Numbered from the stretch's first letter, positions 1 through 9,074 are shown. The stretch is 16,064 nucleotides of DNA from Zarea fungicola (GCA_900169235.1 FWCC01000498.1:1-16064); one strand, 5' to 3'. Numbers and translations: made by a program. Notes: a model not told the origin generated them from the letters alone.

Positions 1-592
1 GAATTACTTTTGACCCACTGTAATAAATTGCCGGGACTTGCCACCGAAAATAAAGCGGTGACTTTCCGGCTAGCTGTTCCAGGCTCATTTAGATGTCTGG
101 CCAAGGACCCTTGAAGTAGTCACCCGACATGCTAGCGTTGCACGGCTGGTCGAGGTATTTCGACTCGTTGAATACTTGGCTCCCTTTGCCTACTGGCCTG
201 CCGATCGAGTTGACTACTATATTCAGGCCGTATCACTGCCAAACACTCAGTCCAGAGACATCGGTTAGTGGCAAACAAAGGTACAGATCCGACGCCACAA
301 GATCAGTTCGATGCGGCGACCAACTTGCGGTTCAGGAACTAATTTAATCCATTGTGCTTGAATTGTAATTCAGTCGCATCATTATGCATTCTTCACAATC
401 CTGTTGTTTCTAGCTGCAGTCAGCCGTGCGCACCTCGGCCCGAACGGGCTTTATAAGCGATTCGATCTGACGACATCAGTTAGCGGCTGCCCGCTCCAAG
501 CTTGTCGACACGATTCCACCTGCAACTACATGACGTTTATCGACACAACCGCGCAATCCTGTACTTGACAGCTGCACACAGCGCCTAACAAT
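1..592. other. Upstream region of the DAP1-like gene, no gene seen
   Basis: No convincing coding region on either strand: the short open frames here have no recognisable motif and no plausible splice partners. The stretch most likely holds the promoter and 5' leader of the DAP1-like gene that follows. A TATA-like element is annotated separately at 450-457. Part of a neighbouring gene's regulatory region could lie at the left edge, but nothing shows it. Confidence 0.5.
450..457 (+). promoter_or_regulatory. TATA-like element upstream of the DAP1-like gene
   Basis: TTTATAAG lies about 135 bp before the start codon at 593, a reasonable distance for a fungal core promoter. It follows a short GC-rich stretch. 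The match is to sequence only; such AT motifs are common, so this is a weak call. Confidence 0.3.
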
Positions 593-1166
593 ATGGAGTA
601 TGTTGAGCAAAGAATGACTGAGGAGGCGGCCAAAGTCCCGGCCAGGTACGCGTCCCATTCCGAACGCTTGTTTGCTTTAACCAACCTCCGACAGCGACTC
701 CCTCTTCACGCCGCTCAACTTGATCCTCGTCTCGGCCGTACTCTACACCGTCTACACAATCTTCCGCGCACCTACGAGGCATGAGCTTCCCAAGCCGCCG
801 CCGCCCGTCGTGTTCCGCACCTATACCCCGCGTACCCTCTTGCCCCTCAATGGCGAGAACGGCAACCCCGTCTACCTTGCCGTCCGCGGCCGCGTCTTTG
901 ACGTGACGAGCGGTCGCAACTTTTACGGGCCGGGTGGTCCCTATGCCAACTTTGCCGGCCGTGACGCGAGCCGTGGCCTGGCATTTGGCAGTTTCGACGA
1001 GGACATGCTTACGGCGGACCTGGATGGGCCGTTGGACAAGCTGGCAGACCTAACGTCGGACCAGGTCGAGTCCTTGGATGGCTGGGAGGCCCGGTTCAAT
1101 GAAAAGTACGACATTATTGGAAAGCTCGTCTCTGTCGGTGAATTCAACACCATGCAAAAGAACTAG
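593..1166 (+). CDS. DAP1: Dap1/PGRMC1-type membrane-anchored haem-binding protein (cytochrome b5-like fold)
   Basis: Two exons, 593-645 and 695-1166, with a 49-nt intron (donor GTACGC at 646, acceptor CGACAG ending 694). The product is 174 residues. The intron is phase 2 and joins the short N-terminus to SDSLFTPLNLILVSAVLY, which is the usual fungal Dap1 start of the membrane segment. Seen: one transmembrane helix at about 24-42, a Pro-rich linker at 50-56, then a cytochrome b5-like domain at about 57-165 with FYGPGGPYANFAGRDASRG (94-112). In this family the Tyr of GPY (here Tyr101) is the axial haem ligand. Known role: Dap1/PGRMC proteins bind haem and support the sterol demethylase Erg11/CYP51 and other P450s at the ER, affecting ergosterol synthesis and azole tolerance. 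A second in-frame ATG at 614 could be used. The gene converges on the GNAT gene; the stop codons are about 60 bp apart. Confidence 0.9.
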
Positions 1167-1226
1167 CTACTGCTGGCTGTAGGAATGTAGGATTTTGTAG
1201 CTTCAAAACAGATAATACACGGCAGT

Positions 1227-1917
1227 TCATGACACAGAGTCGCATCTCCCTTGTATTTGCAAGTGCATCAGAACGCCAGTCCATATGCTGCCATTTTTTC
1301 TCCTGAATTCTATGGGCGCGATTGATCGGAACTGAATGCCATGGTAATACCTACATCTGTTAGCATAAATCTGCAGTGTAAAGTTCTGCCGTGCATGGTA
1401 CTTACTCTACCAACTTTCCATCACCGCCTGACCAGCAGTCGACATACACATCCCTGGCCCCCATTTCTCTGGTGTGCTGCTTGACGTGGTCGACCAGCGC
1501 CGCTCCGGCTCCTCTGCGCAGGCTCGACGAAACCCGTTGGTCCGCGATTAGCACATCAATGTACGAATAGCCGCCCGGTAGACCCTCTGCCTCCTCTACG
1601 TTTTTTCTGAGCGCATCCAGTGAGGCTATATGCTGCGAAAAGTGCCTCTCCCGGATCGTGATAAAGGCAACCGGCGTCTTGTCAGCCTCTGCAATAAATG
1701 TGCGGATGCGCTCGCCTTCCCCCGTCACCCGGACATTCTCAGATTGGATCAAATCCTCGCGCACCGAGTCCGAGAAACCTTCTTTGGCGGAGAACAGCTC
1801 CGTGCCCCATTGTCCCTCGTTGCCTGCTGCAATGAGGACGGGGATTACAGAGTCGAATGCGCCAATGATGAAGTCGCCGTCGTCGACTATGGCTGGACGA
1901 ATGTTGAAGGCAGGCAT
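1227..1917 (-). CDS. GNAT-family N-acetyltransferase
   Basis: Two exons on the minus strand, 1917-1406 and 1350-1227, with a 55-nt intron (GTAAGT donor at 1405; GCTAACAGATGTAG acceptor ending 1351). The product is 210 residues. Without splicing the frame stops right after GGDGKLVE; splicing gives GKLVEYYHGIQF, the usual final GNAT strand region in fungal enzymes ((L)VxYYxxxGF), then WTGVLM near the C-terminus. This makes the intron well supported. The acetyl-CoA loop is RRGAGAAL at 134-141, with R135-x-x-G138-x-A140 fitting the Q/R-x-x-G-x-G/A motif A. The preceding YSYIDVLIADQRVSSS (117-132) is the beta4 strand and turn. The acceptor substrate cannot be told from sequence; these single-domain fungal GNATs may act on small amines, amino acids or peptides, probably in the cytosol. 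It is divergent from the F-box-like gene. Confidence 0.83.
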
Positions 1918-2333
1918 TGCGAATATTGCTTTTAAGCACTTGACCCGATTGTTGTCTATTCAAAACAATGGAGTTGATGGTTACAGAATTGAGGCTACAG
2001 TTGTATTTTGCTAGCCCGACACTCGGCTACGCCCCTCATTCAACTAGGCTGGCGCGGCGTATCATGGCAACTGGCATCCAGCGACAATCCTCGTTTCCTC
2101 CAAACGTCATGCGCCTTCATCATTTGCATGCCATCCAGGTACCTGAAAGCGGGCCGCCAGCCTTTGCGCCATCCCAAGAAAGCAAGTTTGTCGAACTGTC
2201 ATGTTCTTCTAGCGCCGTACAAACGCCATTGATTGGCCAAGTCGGCTCAGGTCGCGATTCATGTCCAGGGACCTGATAAACGGTCAGACGCTTCCCGAGT
2301 TTTTGACCTCTACATGCAAATTATTCCGTGGCA
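1918..2333. other. Divergent intergenic region between the GNAT and F-box-like genes
   Basis: This 416-bp stretch separates two divergently transcribed genes and should contain both promoters. A 102-codon open frame on the plus strand (1968-2276) has no recognisable domain or compositional sign of a real protein and was left out. No clear TATA box, repeat or RNA gene was seen. Confidence 0.5.
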
Positions 2334-3128
2334 ATGGCTGATGGTATTGGTGAAGCAGTCTTTTTCAGGCTACCCAAAGAGATTCGCCTCATGATCTATG
2401 AGACCCTGTTGCAGGGACCAGACGAGAACAAGATTGTCATTGGCAACAGACCAAAGTCGCGAAACGCTGAGCCGCTGTCTGTTCGACGCTCCACGTACCA
2501 TGTCCAGGAACGAGGATTTCAGCGTGCGCTGTACAGGACGACGTATGAAACGAAGAACCACGGCCCCATGGAGACTGCCATAATGGCCGTTAACCGCCGC
2601 CTATACCACGAAGTGGCCGGTTACCTGTACGGAAGTTGTGCGTTCCATTTTGGCAGCGACATTGAAGCCGTCGTCCCGTTTCTGGGAGACCTGTCCGTTC
2701 CGACATTGCAGGCTCTGCGCTCCATCACCGTGCACAAGGCGCGCCCCTTTGCCTCTGCGACTGATGACTCGTTTTGGAAATCAATGTGCGAGTTTTTGAG
2801 CAGTGCACCCAGGCTGCGCCATCTACGCATCATTCTGCAGGGCGGACGGCCACGACAGCCATGGGACGGCCCACGGGAATTGAGCACGTCGGATCTCCGT
2901 CTCTTGTATGCGACACGAAATGAGTGTTTGGAGTGGGCGAGGCAGCTTGCGGAAGCGCGGGCGTCGGTGGACAAGATGGAGATTGAGGCAAGCATTGGAC
3001 CGATGGTGCAGCCAACGACGAGCGAAGCACTAGTATTCGCGGCCTTTTCCGCCTCGATTGAGACGACCTTGTTGGAATTTATGCGTGGAGACTTGCAAAT
3101 GCCCTTGCTTGTTGACGTAGCTAATTGA
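2334..3128 (+). CDS. F-box-like fungal protein of unknown target
   Basis: Single-exon gene, 264 residues, starting at the first ATG (2334); the frame stays open six bases upstream only through a GTG. The N-terminus carries LPKEIRLMIYETLL (13-26), the short leucine/proline-led helix typical of fungal F-box and F-box-like proteins that begin LPxEIRxxIYExLL. It is followed at about 81-107 by AIMAVNRRLYHEVAGYLYGS, matching the second conserved block (VNRxIYxEVxxxLYGxxxFxF) of this large Pezizomycotina family. A helical C-terminal half (about 115-264) has PRLRHLRIIL, the 'distance to the list' strand often seen in these proteins. Known family members may be substrate receptors of SCF ubiquitin ligases through Skp1, but many have unproven Skp1 binding. 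No target can be proposed. No splice signals are needed. Confidence 0.72.
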   Translation: MADGIGEAVFFRLPKEIRLMIYETLLQGPDENKIVIGNRPKSRNAEPLSVRRSTYHVQERGFQRALYRTTYETKNHGPMETAIMAVNRRLYHEVAGYLYGSCAFHFGSDIEAVVPFLGDLSVPTLQALRSITVHKARPFASATDDSFWKSMCEFLSSAPRLRHLRIILQGGRPRQPWDGPRELSTSDLRLLYATRNECLEWARQLAEARASVDKMEIEASIGPMVQPTTSEALVFAAFSASIETTLLEFMRGDLQMPLLVDVAN

Positions 3129-3324
3129 TTGGTGTTTTTCTGTTTTCTGTTTCCTTCCGTTTCTTTGTTACTTTTGGTCTATATCGCTTTAGGGTTCTTG
3201 CTGTCACTGCGTATTGATTGATGCTGGTTTGCTGATTACTTGTCACATTTGCTGCTTGTGGTTGGCTACGATTCACACCTCTCCTACTCCACCTGCATTC
3301 GAAGGAATAAATGTGAGGGTGTAA

Positions 3325-4631
3325 ATCGACTCCATCGTTGGCCCAGAAAGACTTTTCATCACGGCATCAATGCAGGACTCTGTTCGACCAGACGGAAATG
3401 GCTTCAAGGCAATGTATGAAGCAGGTTTTCAACACTGGCGCAGTGTTTTCGATACGGCCGTCACCAAACCTCTCGAAGCAAGCCTGTCGGTATAGAGAAT
3501 GCATTTCCTCACCACCCATTTTCATCCCCCAAATGGAGATTGATGGAAGCTCAAACAACACGTTGACTTCATCTGGGACATTGAAATGGGAGACCGCGGA
3601 TGGCTCATGCGACCTGGCACCCTTGTTTAAAAAGAAGCAGTGGACGCTCACATGCTCATCCCCACCATGTGGGCAGCTACGAAAGTTTCCTAAACAATCA
3701 TGGCAGTCATTTGCCAATTCTCACACTCACCTGGGCATATGTGCTCTCTGCGAGATGGGCAGAAATTATCCCAGACGCTTCCATACAGTACACTGACAGT
3801 GTTGCCATGGTAATTCCGCGACACTTGTCCGAGGGCGGCTCGACTTGTTACGTTGGCGATGCAACGCCTGAAGGCATTCGATGGTGGTCTGCTGTGCTTG
3901 CTCCTGACGCCGGATGGACGGCGTTTATTCCACACAACGGGCGGAATCTCGAATCACCATGGGCCGTTTGCCTGCAGTCAGCCGGTATCACTATTTGCTT
4001 TGACAGCGACGACGCATATTCACTCAAACGACACGCTCCGTGTCCTCCACAACGGCCACATCTTATATCCTGGAGTATGTGGGCAGACACGGAGTCCTTG
4101 ATCAAAGCTACGCGCGTTTGCCGCTGCACTGCTTCTTCCAACGAGGCGTGCCATGTCGAGATTGATAAATTGGCCGGCCTTGCTACCCATTCCCTTTGCA
4201 CCATTTGGGGAGATTGCCCTCAAAGACTGTGTGCTAGAGGTGCAGATTCATAGCTCCTGCACGCACAACATGGCCTACGTTACGTAGAGTGGCTCTGGGA
4301 TTGCAGCACCTCGGCGGCACAGGATGCCACAGCCAGCGTGGACATGCCTCCACTAGACCTCTTGTTCACCAGCAATTCCGCCGTTTCATACGACAGGCTC
4401 AACCGCGAGGTCGATATTTCCGAGTCTGCCACGCGCAACATGTTTCGATGGCTGCGCGACACGGGTGCCCAAGTGCCGAAAGAGACATTCGTCAGCACGA
4501 GTGGGTTGTTGAGGATTCCAGCACAGATGAAGAAACAAACAGGGAATCAAATGGCAGATTATCTATCCGAAATTCAGTTCCAAATTGGCTGCTCAAGCAA
4601 AAGACGATGCGAAGCTATAGCATTTAGATAA
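3325..4631 (+). pseudogene. Broken copy of an uncharacterised fungal protein family
   Basis: Protein-like sequence runs through the region but jumps frames and meets stops. Frame 1 (codons at 3325+3n) reads from about 3325 to 3690 with in-frame TAG at 3493, TGA at 3541 and TAA at 3628. The reading moves to frame 0 near 3680-3690 (LPILTLTWAYVLSARWAEII, then RWWSAVLAPDAGW and SPWAV), to frame 2 near 4060 (ILEYVGRHGVLDQSYARLPL), to frame 1 near 4141 (RRAMSRLINWPALLPIPFAPF) and back to frame 0 near 4269 (GLRYVEWLWDC, then a stretch to the TAA-region stop at 4629-4631). I link the WAYxLSARW...ARWWxAxLAPxxGW landmarks, from memory, to a widespread hypothetical-protein family of Pezizomycotina with no known function. 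None of the breaks is bridged by a normal-sized GT-AG intron; the only gt...ag pair near 3685 would be about 22 nt. A 60-nt intron at 3490-3549 could remove two stops, but the later breaks remain. The N-terminus is not defined. Confidence 0.75.
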
Positions 4632-4672
4632 TGAAATCGGTTTGTCGGCCCGAAGCCACCAACTAAAAATTG

Positions 4673-4797
4673 CCCTTTTCGGAAACGCTCGCCGGCACTA
4701 GCAGCCTGCCAAAATCCGGGGAAGACTCTCACAGTCCTTCGAGGCAACCGTCGGCGCTAGTCATGATCAAATCTCCCTTTTCAGAAGTGCTCGCCGG
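4673..4797 (+). repeat. Degenerate 23-bp direct repeat, 102 bp apart
   Basis: Copies at 4673-4695 and 4775-4797 both follow CCCTTTTCRGAARYGCTCGCCGG. They match at 20 of 23 positions and the three differences are all transitions (G/A, A/G, C/T). Copies are followed by similar short strings (CACTAG after the first; GCTAG occurs before the second). The origin is unknown; transition-only divergence is compatible with RIP-like decay but three changes prove nothing. Confidence 0.5.
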
Positions 4798-4872
4798 GAA
4801 AATTCATAAAGCCCACATTAACTGGCTCCATGTCTCTTCCATCTACAGTGGATTTAAATGTCATGACTGGCG

Positions 4873-4880
4873 TGACGTAA
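4873..4880 (+). promoter_or_regulatory. CRE/bZIP-like site TGACGTAA
   Basis: TGACGTAA differs by one base from the TGACGTCA element recognised by ATF/CREB-type bZIP factors such as fungal AtfA. It lies about 245 bp before the myo-inositol oxygenase start codon. This is a motif match only. Confidence 0.3.
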
Positions 4881-5081
4881 ATTCCCTAGTTGGGTGATTC
4901 AAGCGAACGAGGGGTTGTTTTATGGAGCAGAGTGAGCAAAGTGAGAGTGATGTGAGCACGAATCGAATACATAAACGACACATCTCTGTTCTTTGTTGGA
5001 GTGCTTTCAACCTTTCATCAGATTGTCTTGTTGGATATTGGTGGACACTTGCCGGAACTATTGCAATCCGTTGCCATCACA

Positions 5082-5124
5082 TCACGTCCTACCTCACATT
5101 GTACATCTCACATCCTACCTCACA
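5082..5124 (+). repeat. 17-bp duplication in the leader abutting the MIOX start codon
   Basis: TCACGTCCTACCTCACA (5082-5098) and TCACATCCTACCTCACA (5108-5124) differ at one base and are 26 bp apart. The second copy ends directly against the ATG at 5125, so the start codon context (CTCACAATGG, A at -3 and G at +4) is itself part of the repeat. It is purine-poor, as fungal leaders often are. Confidence 0.7.
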
Positions 5125-6069
5125 ATGGCTCCAACGGCTATCCAGGAGAGTCTTGCTCCCCTGCCCACAAAGGCACTCCCCATCGGGCAGCAGCTCGAAG
5201 ACATGTCGGACGCCATCGACGACGTCAACACCATTAAATATGACACAGAGTCCAAGTTTGACTCGGACAAGGACAAGGCTGGCTTCCGCCAATACGAAAC
5301 AGCCTGCGACCGCGTCAAGAACTTTTACCGCGAGCAGCACGCCAAGCAGACAGTGGCCTACAACCTCGCCGCCCGCAACCGCTTCCACTCTGCCTCTCGC
5401 GTCCGCCCGGAGATGACCATCTGGGAAGCCATGGAGAAGCTCAACACACTCATTGACGAGTCGGACCCAGACACGTCCCTCTCCCAAATCGAGCACCTCC
5501 TTCAGTCTGCCGAAGCCATCCGCCGCGACGGCAAGCCGCGCTGGATGCAAGTCACCGGCCTGATCCACGATCTCGGCAAACTCATGCTCTTCTTTGAGGA
5601 GCTCGGCACCCAGGGCCAGTGGGACGTTGTCGGCGACACCTTTCCTGTGGGCTGCGGCTTTGACAAGCGCATCGTGCTCGCCGATTCCACATTTGCCGCC
5701 AACCCAGACTCTCGCGACCCCATCTACTCGACAAAGCTCGGCATCTACAGCGAGGGCTGTGGCCTCGACAACGTCATGCTCAGCTGGGGGCATGACGAGT
5801 ACCTGTACCATGTCGTCCGCGACCAGTCCCTGCTGCCCGACGAGGCGCTCGCCATGATCCGCTACCACTCCTTCTATCCCTGGCACCGCGAGGGCGCCTA
5901 CCGCGAGCTCATGTGCGACAAGGACTGGGACATGATGAAGGCTGTGCAGGCTTTCAACCCATATGATCTATATAGCAAGAGCGACGATGTGCCGAGCGTC
6001 GACGAGCTCAAGCCGTATTACATGGATCTGATAGACGAGTTTTTTCCACAGGGAGTTCTCAAGTGGTAG
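5125..6069 (+). CDS. MIOX: Myo-inositol oxygenase
   Basis: Single-exon, 314 residues; the animal enzyme is about 285. The enzyme uses a mixed-valent di-iron centre and O2 to cleave myo-inositol to D-glucuronate in the cytosol, the entry step of inositol catabolism. All six iron ligands known from the animal enzyme are present by alignment of motifs: His124 (SQIEHLLQSAEAIRRDGKP), His148-Asp149 (LIHDLGKL), His223 (LSWGHDEYLYHV), His248 (RYHSFYPWH) and Asp281 (NPYDLYSKSD). The DxNxIKYDTES and RVKNFYREQH blocks near the N-terminus and the terminal VLKW also fit the family. Residues 1-30 are an extra fungal/plant-like N-terminal part. The start was chosen as the first ATG (5125), because the frame continues upstream only without an ATG. 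Strong C-ending codon bias marks it as well expressed compared with the relic upstream. It is convergent with the Tre-like gene (199 bp between stops). Confidence 0.96.
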   Translation: MAPTAIQESLAPLPTKALPIGQQLEDMSDAIDDVNTIKYDTESKFDSDKDKAGFRQYETACDRVKNFYREQHAKQTVAYNLAARNRFHSASRVRPEMTIWEAMEKLNTLIDESDPDTSLSQIEHLLQSAEAIRRDGKPRWMQVTGLIHDLGKLMLFFEELGTQGQWDVVGDTFPVGCGFDKRIVLADSTFAANPDSRDPIYSTKLGIYSEGCGLDNVMLSWGHDEYLYHVVRDQSLLPDEALAMIRYHSFYPWHREGAYRELMCDKDWDMMKAVQAFNPYDLYSKSDDVPSVDELKPYYMDLIDEFFPQGVLKW

Positions 6070-6126
6070 CTGTTTCATAGATATAGATTACATTACATAA
6101 AGCGTTTACATAATGACAATTAATTA

Positions 6127-6161
6127 TACATCAGTCTGAATTACATCAGTCTGAATTACAT
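6127..6161 (+). repeat. 15-bp tandem repeat in the 3' intergenic space
   Basis: TACATCAGTCTGAAT occurs twice head to tail (6127-6141, 6142-6156), followed by a partial third copy TACAT (6157-6161). The surrounding 6070-6240 is AT-rich and lies between the converging stops of the MIOX and Tre-like genes, where polyadenylation signals are expected. Confidence 0.75.
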
Positions 6162-6268
6162 AATTACGTGAATTGTAAACATAAATCAAACGGTCAAGCT
6201 AAATGAACAATGTAATAAATGTAAGTGTATAAAGAGTCCAACTCCATTCAATGCCAACCGTACGCCAA

Positions 6269-9074
6269 CTACGCCCCGGTATCCGACATGGATAGCAGTG
6301 ATCCTGCATGCCGCAATAAACTCGCCGTCCTTGCCATGACGTCCTTGGCCGCCGGCCACTCGCCGGCCTCGATGAGGTCACGAATAGCCGGAAACAAGGC
6401 CTCGTCGTTTGTGGAGTATAATGGCGGGCCAAACACAACATGTCTGAATTGTGTTCGGTTGGGGATCTAGACGAGTTAGTTTATTTGTCCTGATAAGAGA
6501 AGAGCCGGAGGGGAAACTTACACCTCCACCAAATTTGGGATCGAGAAGTGCCGTCTCAAACTGTGCCATCTTGTCATTGTACAGCGTCCTCGCCACGCCA
6601 TACTCATTCGACTCCCAGCCGTTGCTCGCAAGCACGGCCGCGTCCCACTCCAGCTCCCACCGCTCAAAGTTTTCGGCATTGTGCTGCACCATGGCGGCGG
6701 CATCCTTGAGCTCCTGAAACGACGGGGACTCGCCGGCTTTTGGTGCCCGGTCGCCCTGTAGACCCGCCAGACGGTTGTTTGTCCAGTTTTCGAGATTCTT
6801 CAACCACGTCTGGAGCTTCACGCCGTAATTCTTCATGTTGAACGGAAGAACGGCGCGGTCAGACAGGTCGAGCACAAGCAGGCCAACGACTTGGCCCAAA
6901 AGGCCGTGGTACACGAACCCCGGGTCAATGACCTGATCGACCAGGTCAAAGGTATCGTAGCTCGAGCGTGAGGGATACGGCTCCCCAGAGAACTTCAAGG
7001 TAATGGAGCTCGTCCCAGCAATGTGCTGGAATGGGATGTAGTCACTAGGCTCTGCCCCGGTGCTCAGATCCATCAGCTGGCTGTTTCCCCGCTCCCACAG
7101 CGTCTTGAGCGTCTCGTTGGCCATGGGATCCAAGACGCGGTTCAATGCATGCATCAGTGTCTTTTCCAGCACCGGAGATCCGGCCGCCGTAAAGGTGCTC
7201 CCAGAAACGGCCTCGCTCAGGTCAATGTACGCATATGCGTCTCGCTTCAGTCGATCGAGGTTGTTTTCAACAAACTCGGTGGAGCCAATGAAATTGTACT
7301 CGGACGCATCCCACGACATGAACTCAATGGTGCGCAGCGGCTTCCAACCCCTGTCGACCAAGTCGCCAAATATGCGCGCCAGCTCAATCATGACAGCCGT
7401 GCCGGTGTGCGGATTCGTCGCGCCAAAGCCCATCGAGTCGCGGTGGTTGCCCAGTATGATCGACTTTGACGCTGTTTCCATGCCCTGGATGCGAGCGTAC
7501 ACGTTCCAAATCTTTTGCTTTTCCACCTCGTCCTGCTCATTTTGCAGGCGCACAATGGGCGAGCCCGCATCGCCGGTCCACCATTCGTCGACATCGGGCA
7601 CAGCCCCGACCCAGTCGGCATCTACCGCCTTGCCATGGCCCTTTAAGTTTTGCAAGAGAACCTGGGCATCCCGCCAAGCCAGTGGCAGACTGGGAATCTG
7701 TACCAGCCCAACCGCATCGTTCACCTTGACCCTCGGCGACGGCTCCTCGCTGGCCCATTGCGGCGTGAGCACATCGCCCACGATCCAGTTGCTCAGGCTC
7801 ACCGAGTCGCGCTGCACGCCGTCTGTAGGCATGAACCGACCCTTGGGAGCAACATGACCCCTGGAAAAGCCATTGTCGCCGGGGTCGCTATATATCAGGC
7901 AGCCAGCAAAGCCAGACATTTCTGCCAGCTTGACCTTGAGCGCCGAGCTCTTTTCCGTTCCCCCCCGTCGCACCAGCGCAATGGCGCCCTGCGTCTTGAC
8001 ACCGTCCGCCCTCAGCTTTTCGTAGTCAGCCCTGGAGCCATAGTTGGCGTAGACGAGCGGGCCTTTTACATCCCCCGACTTGGAATGCGCGTGAAAGGCA
8101 AAGGTTTGGCGGCCAGCCGTTTCATGGTGGAGCTCTTCCTCTTCCAGCTTGGCCGACCACTTTGCGTTGCCGCTCTCGTCCATGATTTGCACGGCCCGCC
8201 CATCCTCGCGCGGGTAATTAATATATACAAAATACTCGTCCACTGTGACCTTGTCGAGGCCAGCCTTGCTAAACATGGCGTACATGTCCATGGCGGCTGC
8301 ATAGTCGCCCTCCGTGCCGGCAAGGTGGGCGTAGCCAGAGTAGTGCTGGACCGACGCTCGCATGCGCATCGGCTCGACTCGCTGCTGTAGGAAGTTGCGC
8401 AGGTCCTCGGCGTTGAATCGCATACCGCTGGTCAGCGGAGAGTTGAGGCCTGTAAATAGGCCGCTGGTGAATAGGAACCAGAAGAAGCCCAGGATGATGA
8501 AGAGCGCCAGGATCCTGGCAAAGGTGAGGACCAGAAACATGGTGTTGACCTTGGGGACCTGGAGGGCTTCAAAGTTGAATCTGCTGGCGAATCCAGAGCG
8601 GGCCGCCTCGGCTGTCTCCTGCTCGGTATTCGTGCTCGATTCGTTTTCGTCGGCCGGTCTCGAGGGGAGCTGGATGCGCAGCCGCGGTAATCTCGGTCGC
8701 CACGACCACTTCCAGGAACTTAGCGAGGGAATCCGTAGCCGCTTTCGCCATGTCGAGCCAGTGGCTTGAGGCTCCTCCATGTCCATCTCCTCAATCTCGC
8801 GCCGCACCTGTTCCTCCTCAGTCGAGTGGTCGCTGTCCCACAGGCTGTCCTCGTCGTCTGTTTCCACCGTCGGCGGGTGGTAGCCGTCGGCTCGGCGCGA
8901 CGACTCGCCTGCACTTCCAGGCTGTCTGAGAAGTGACTGCTGTTCCGTTTCCGAAGCGCCGCGCTGGTCAGCGTTGTCCCGCGGCGGCGGCACCCAGCCG
9001 CGGCTGCTGCCAGCCAATGCCTCATCGTAAGTCGGCGGCGTGGGATCGTAAAACGGCGCCTTTTCCGAAGGCAT
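6269..9074 (-). CDS. Transferrin-receptor/PSMA-like membrane protein with degenerate M28 site and PPTY motif (Tre1/Tre2-type)
   Basis: Two exons, 9074-6522 and 6466-6269, with a 55-nt intron (GTAAGT donor at 6521, CTAACTCGTCTAG acceptor). Splicing joins DPKFGGG to IPNRTQFRHVVFGP, the expected dimerisation-domain end; unspliced, the frame runs into junk. The product is 916 residues. Layout: cytosolic N-terminus with PPTY (13-16), an acidic stretch at 71-102, one transmembrane helix at about 178-204, a PA domain at about 335-460, an M28 peptidase fold at about 520-725 and a transferrin-receptor-like dimerisation domain at about 735-900. Against PSMA numbering, His377 is kept (H544) and Glu425 is kept (E592), but Asp387 is N554, catalytic Glu424 is S591, Asp453 aligns with S620 and His553 with R703, so peptidase activity is unlikely. 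Yeast Tre1/Tre2 are such proteins; they act with Bsd2 and the ligase Rsp5 to send metal transporters such as Smf1 to the vacuole. Yeast Vps70 is an alternative relative; the PPxY favours Tre1/Tre2. MPSEKAP is the first in-frame ATG. Confidence 0.88.

Larger units (their letters stand above)
4632..5124 (+). other. Upstream region of the myo-inositol oxygenase gene
   Basis: No gene is supported here. A 75-codon open frame (4670-4897) owes its internal repetition (PFSETLAG / PFSEVLAG) to a DNA repeat and has no other protein character. The region holds a degenerate 23-bp direct repeat, a CRE-like TGACGTAA, and a 17-bp duplication abutting the start codon, each listed separately. It probably contains the promoter and leader of the gene at 5125. 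Confidence 0.5.

Noticed and set aside
1968..2276. 102-codon plus-strand open frame between the GNAT and F-box-like genes
   Set aside because: No domain, no supporting splice structure, and it fills the expected divergent promoter.
3683..3704. GT...AG pair with a CTAAAC in between, as an intron joining frames 1 and 0 of the relic
   Set aside because: It would be only about 22 nt, well below the 46-55 nt introns seen in this window.
3600..4253. 217-codon plus-strand open frame as an intact gene
   Set aside because: Only its middle part has family-like sequence; its first part and its end are out of frame with protein-like sequence that continues on either side, so it is part of the relic.
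4670..4897. 75-codon open frame with internal peptide repeat
   Set aside because: The repetition comes from the degenerate 23-bp DNA repeat; no other coding sign.
5089..5886. 265-codon open frame antisense to the myo-inositol oxygenase gene
   Set aside because: It is a by-product of strong C-ending codon use in MIOX; the sense strand encodes a complete enzyme with all iron ligands and the antisense product has no family features.
7060..8390. Two long plus-strand open frames (7060-7857 and 7650-8390) over the Tre-like gene
   Set aside because: They are antisense shadows of well supported coding sequence with recognisable domains.
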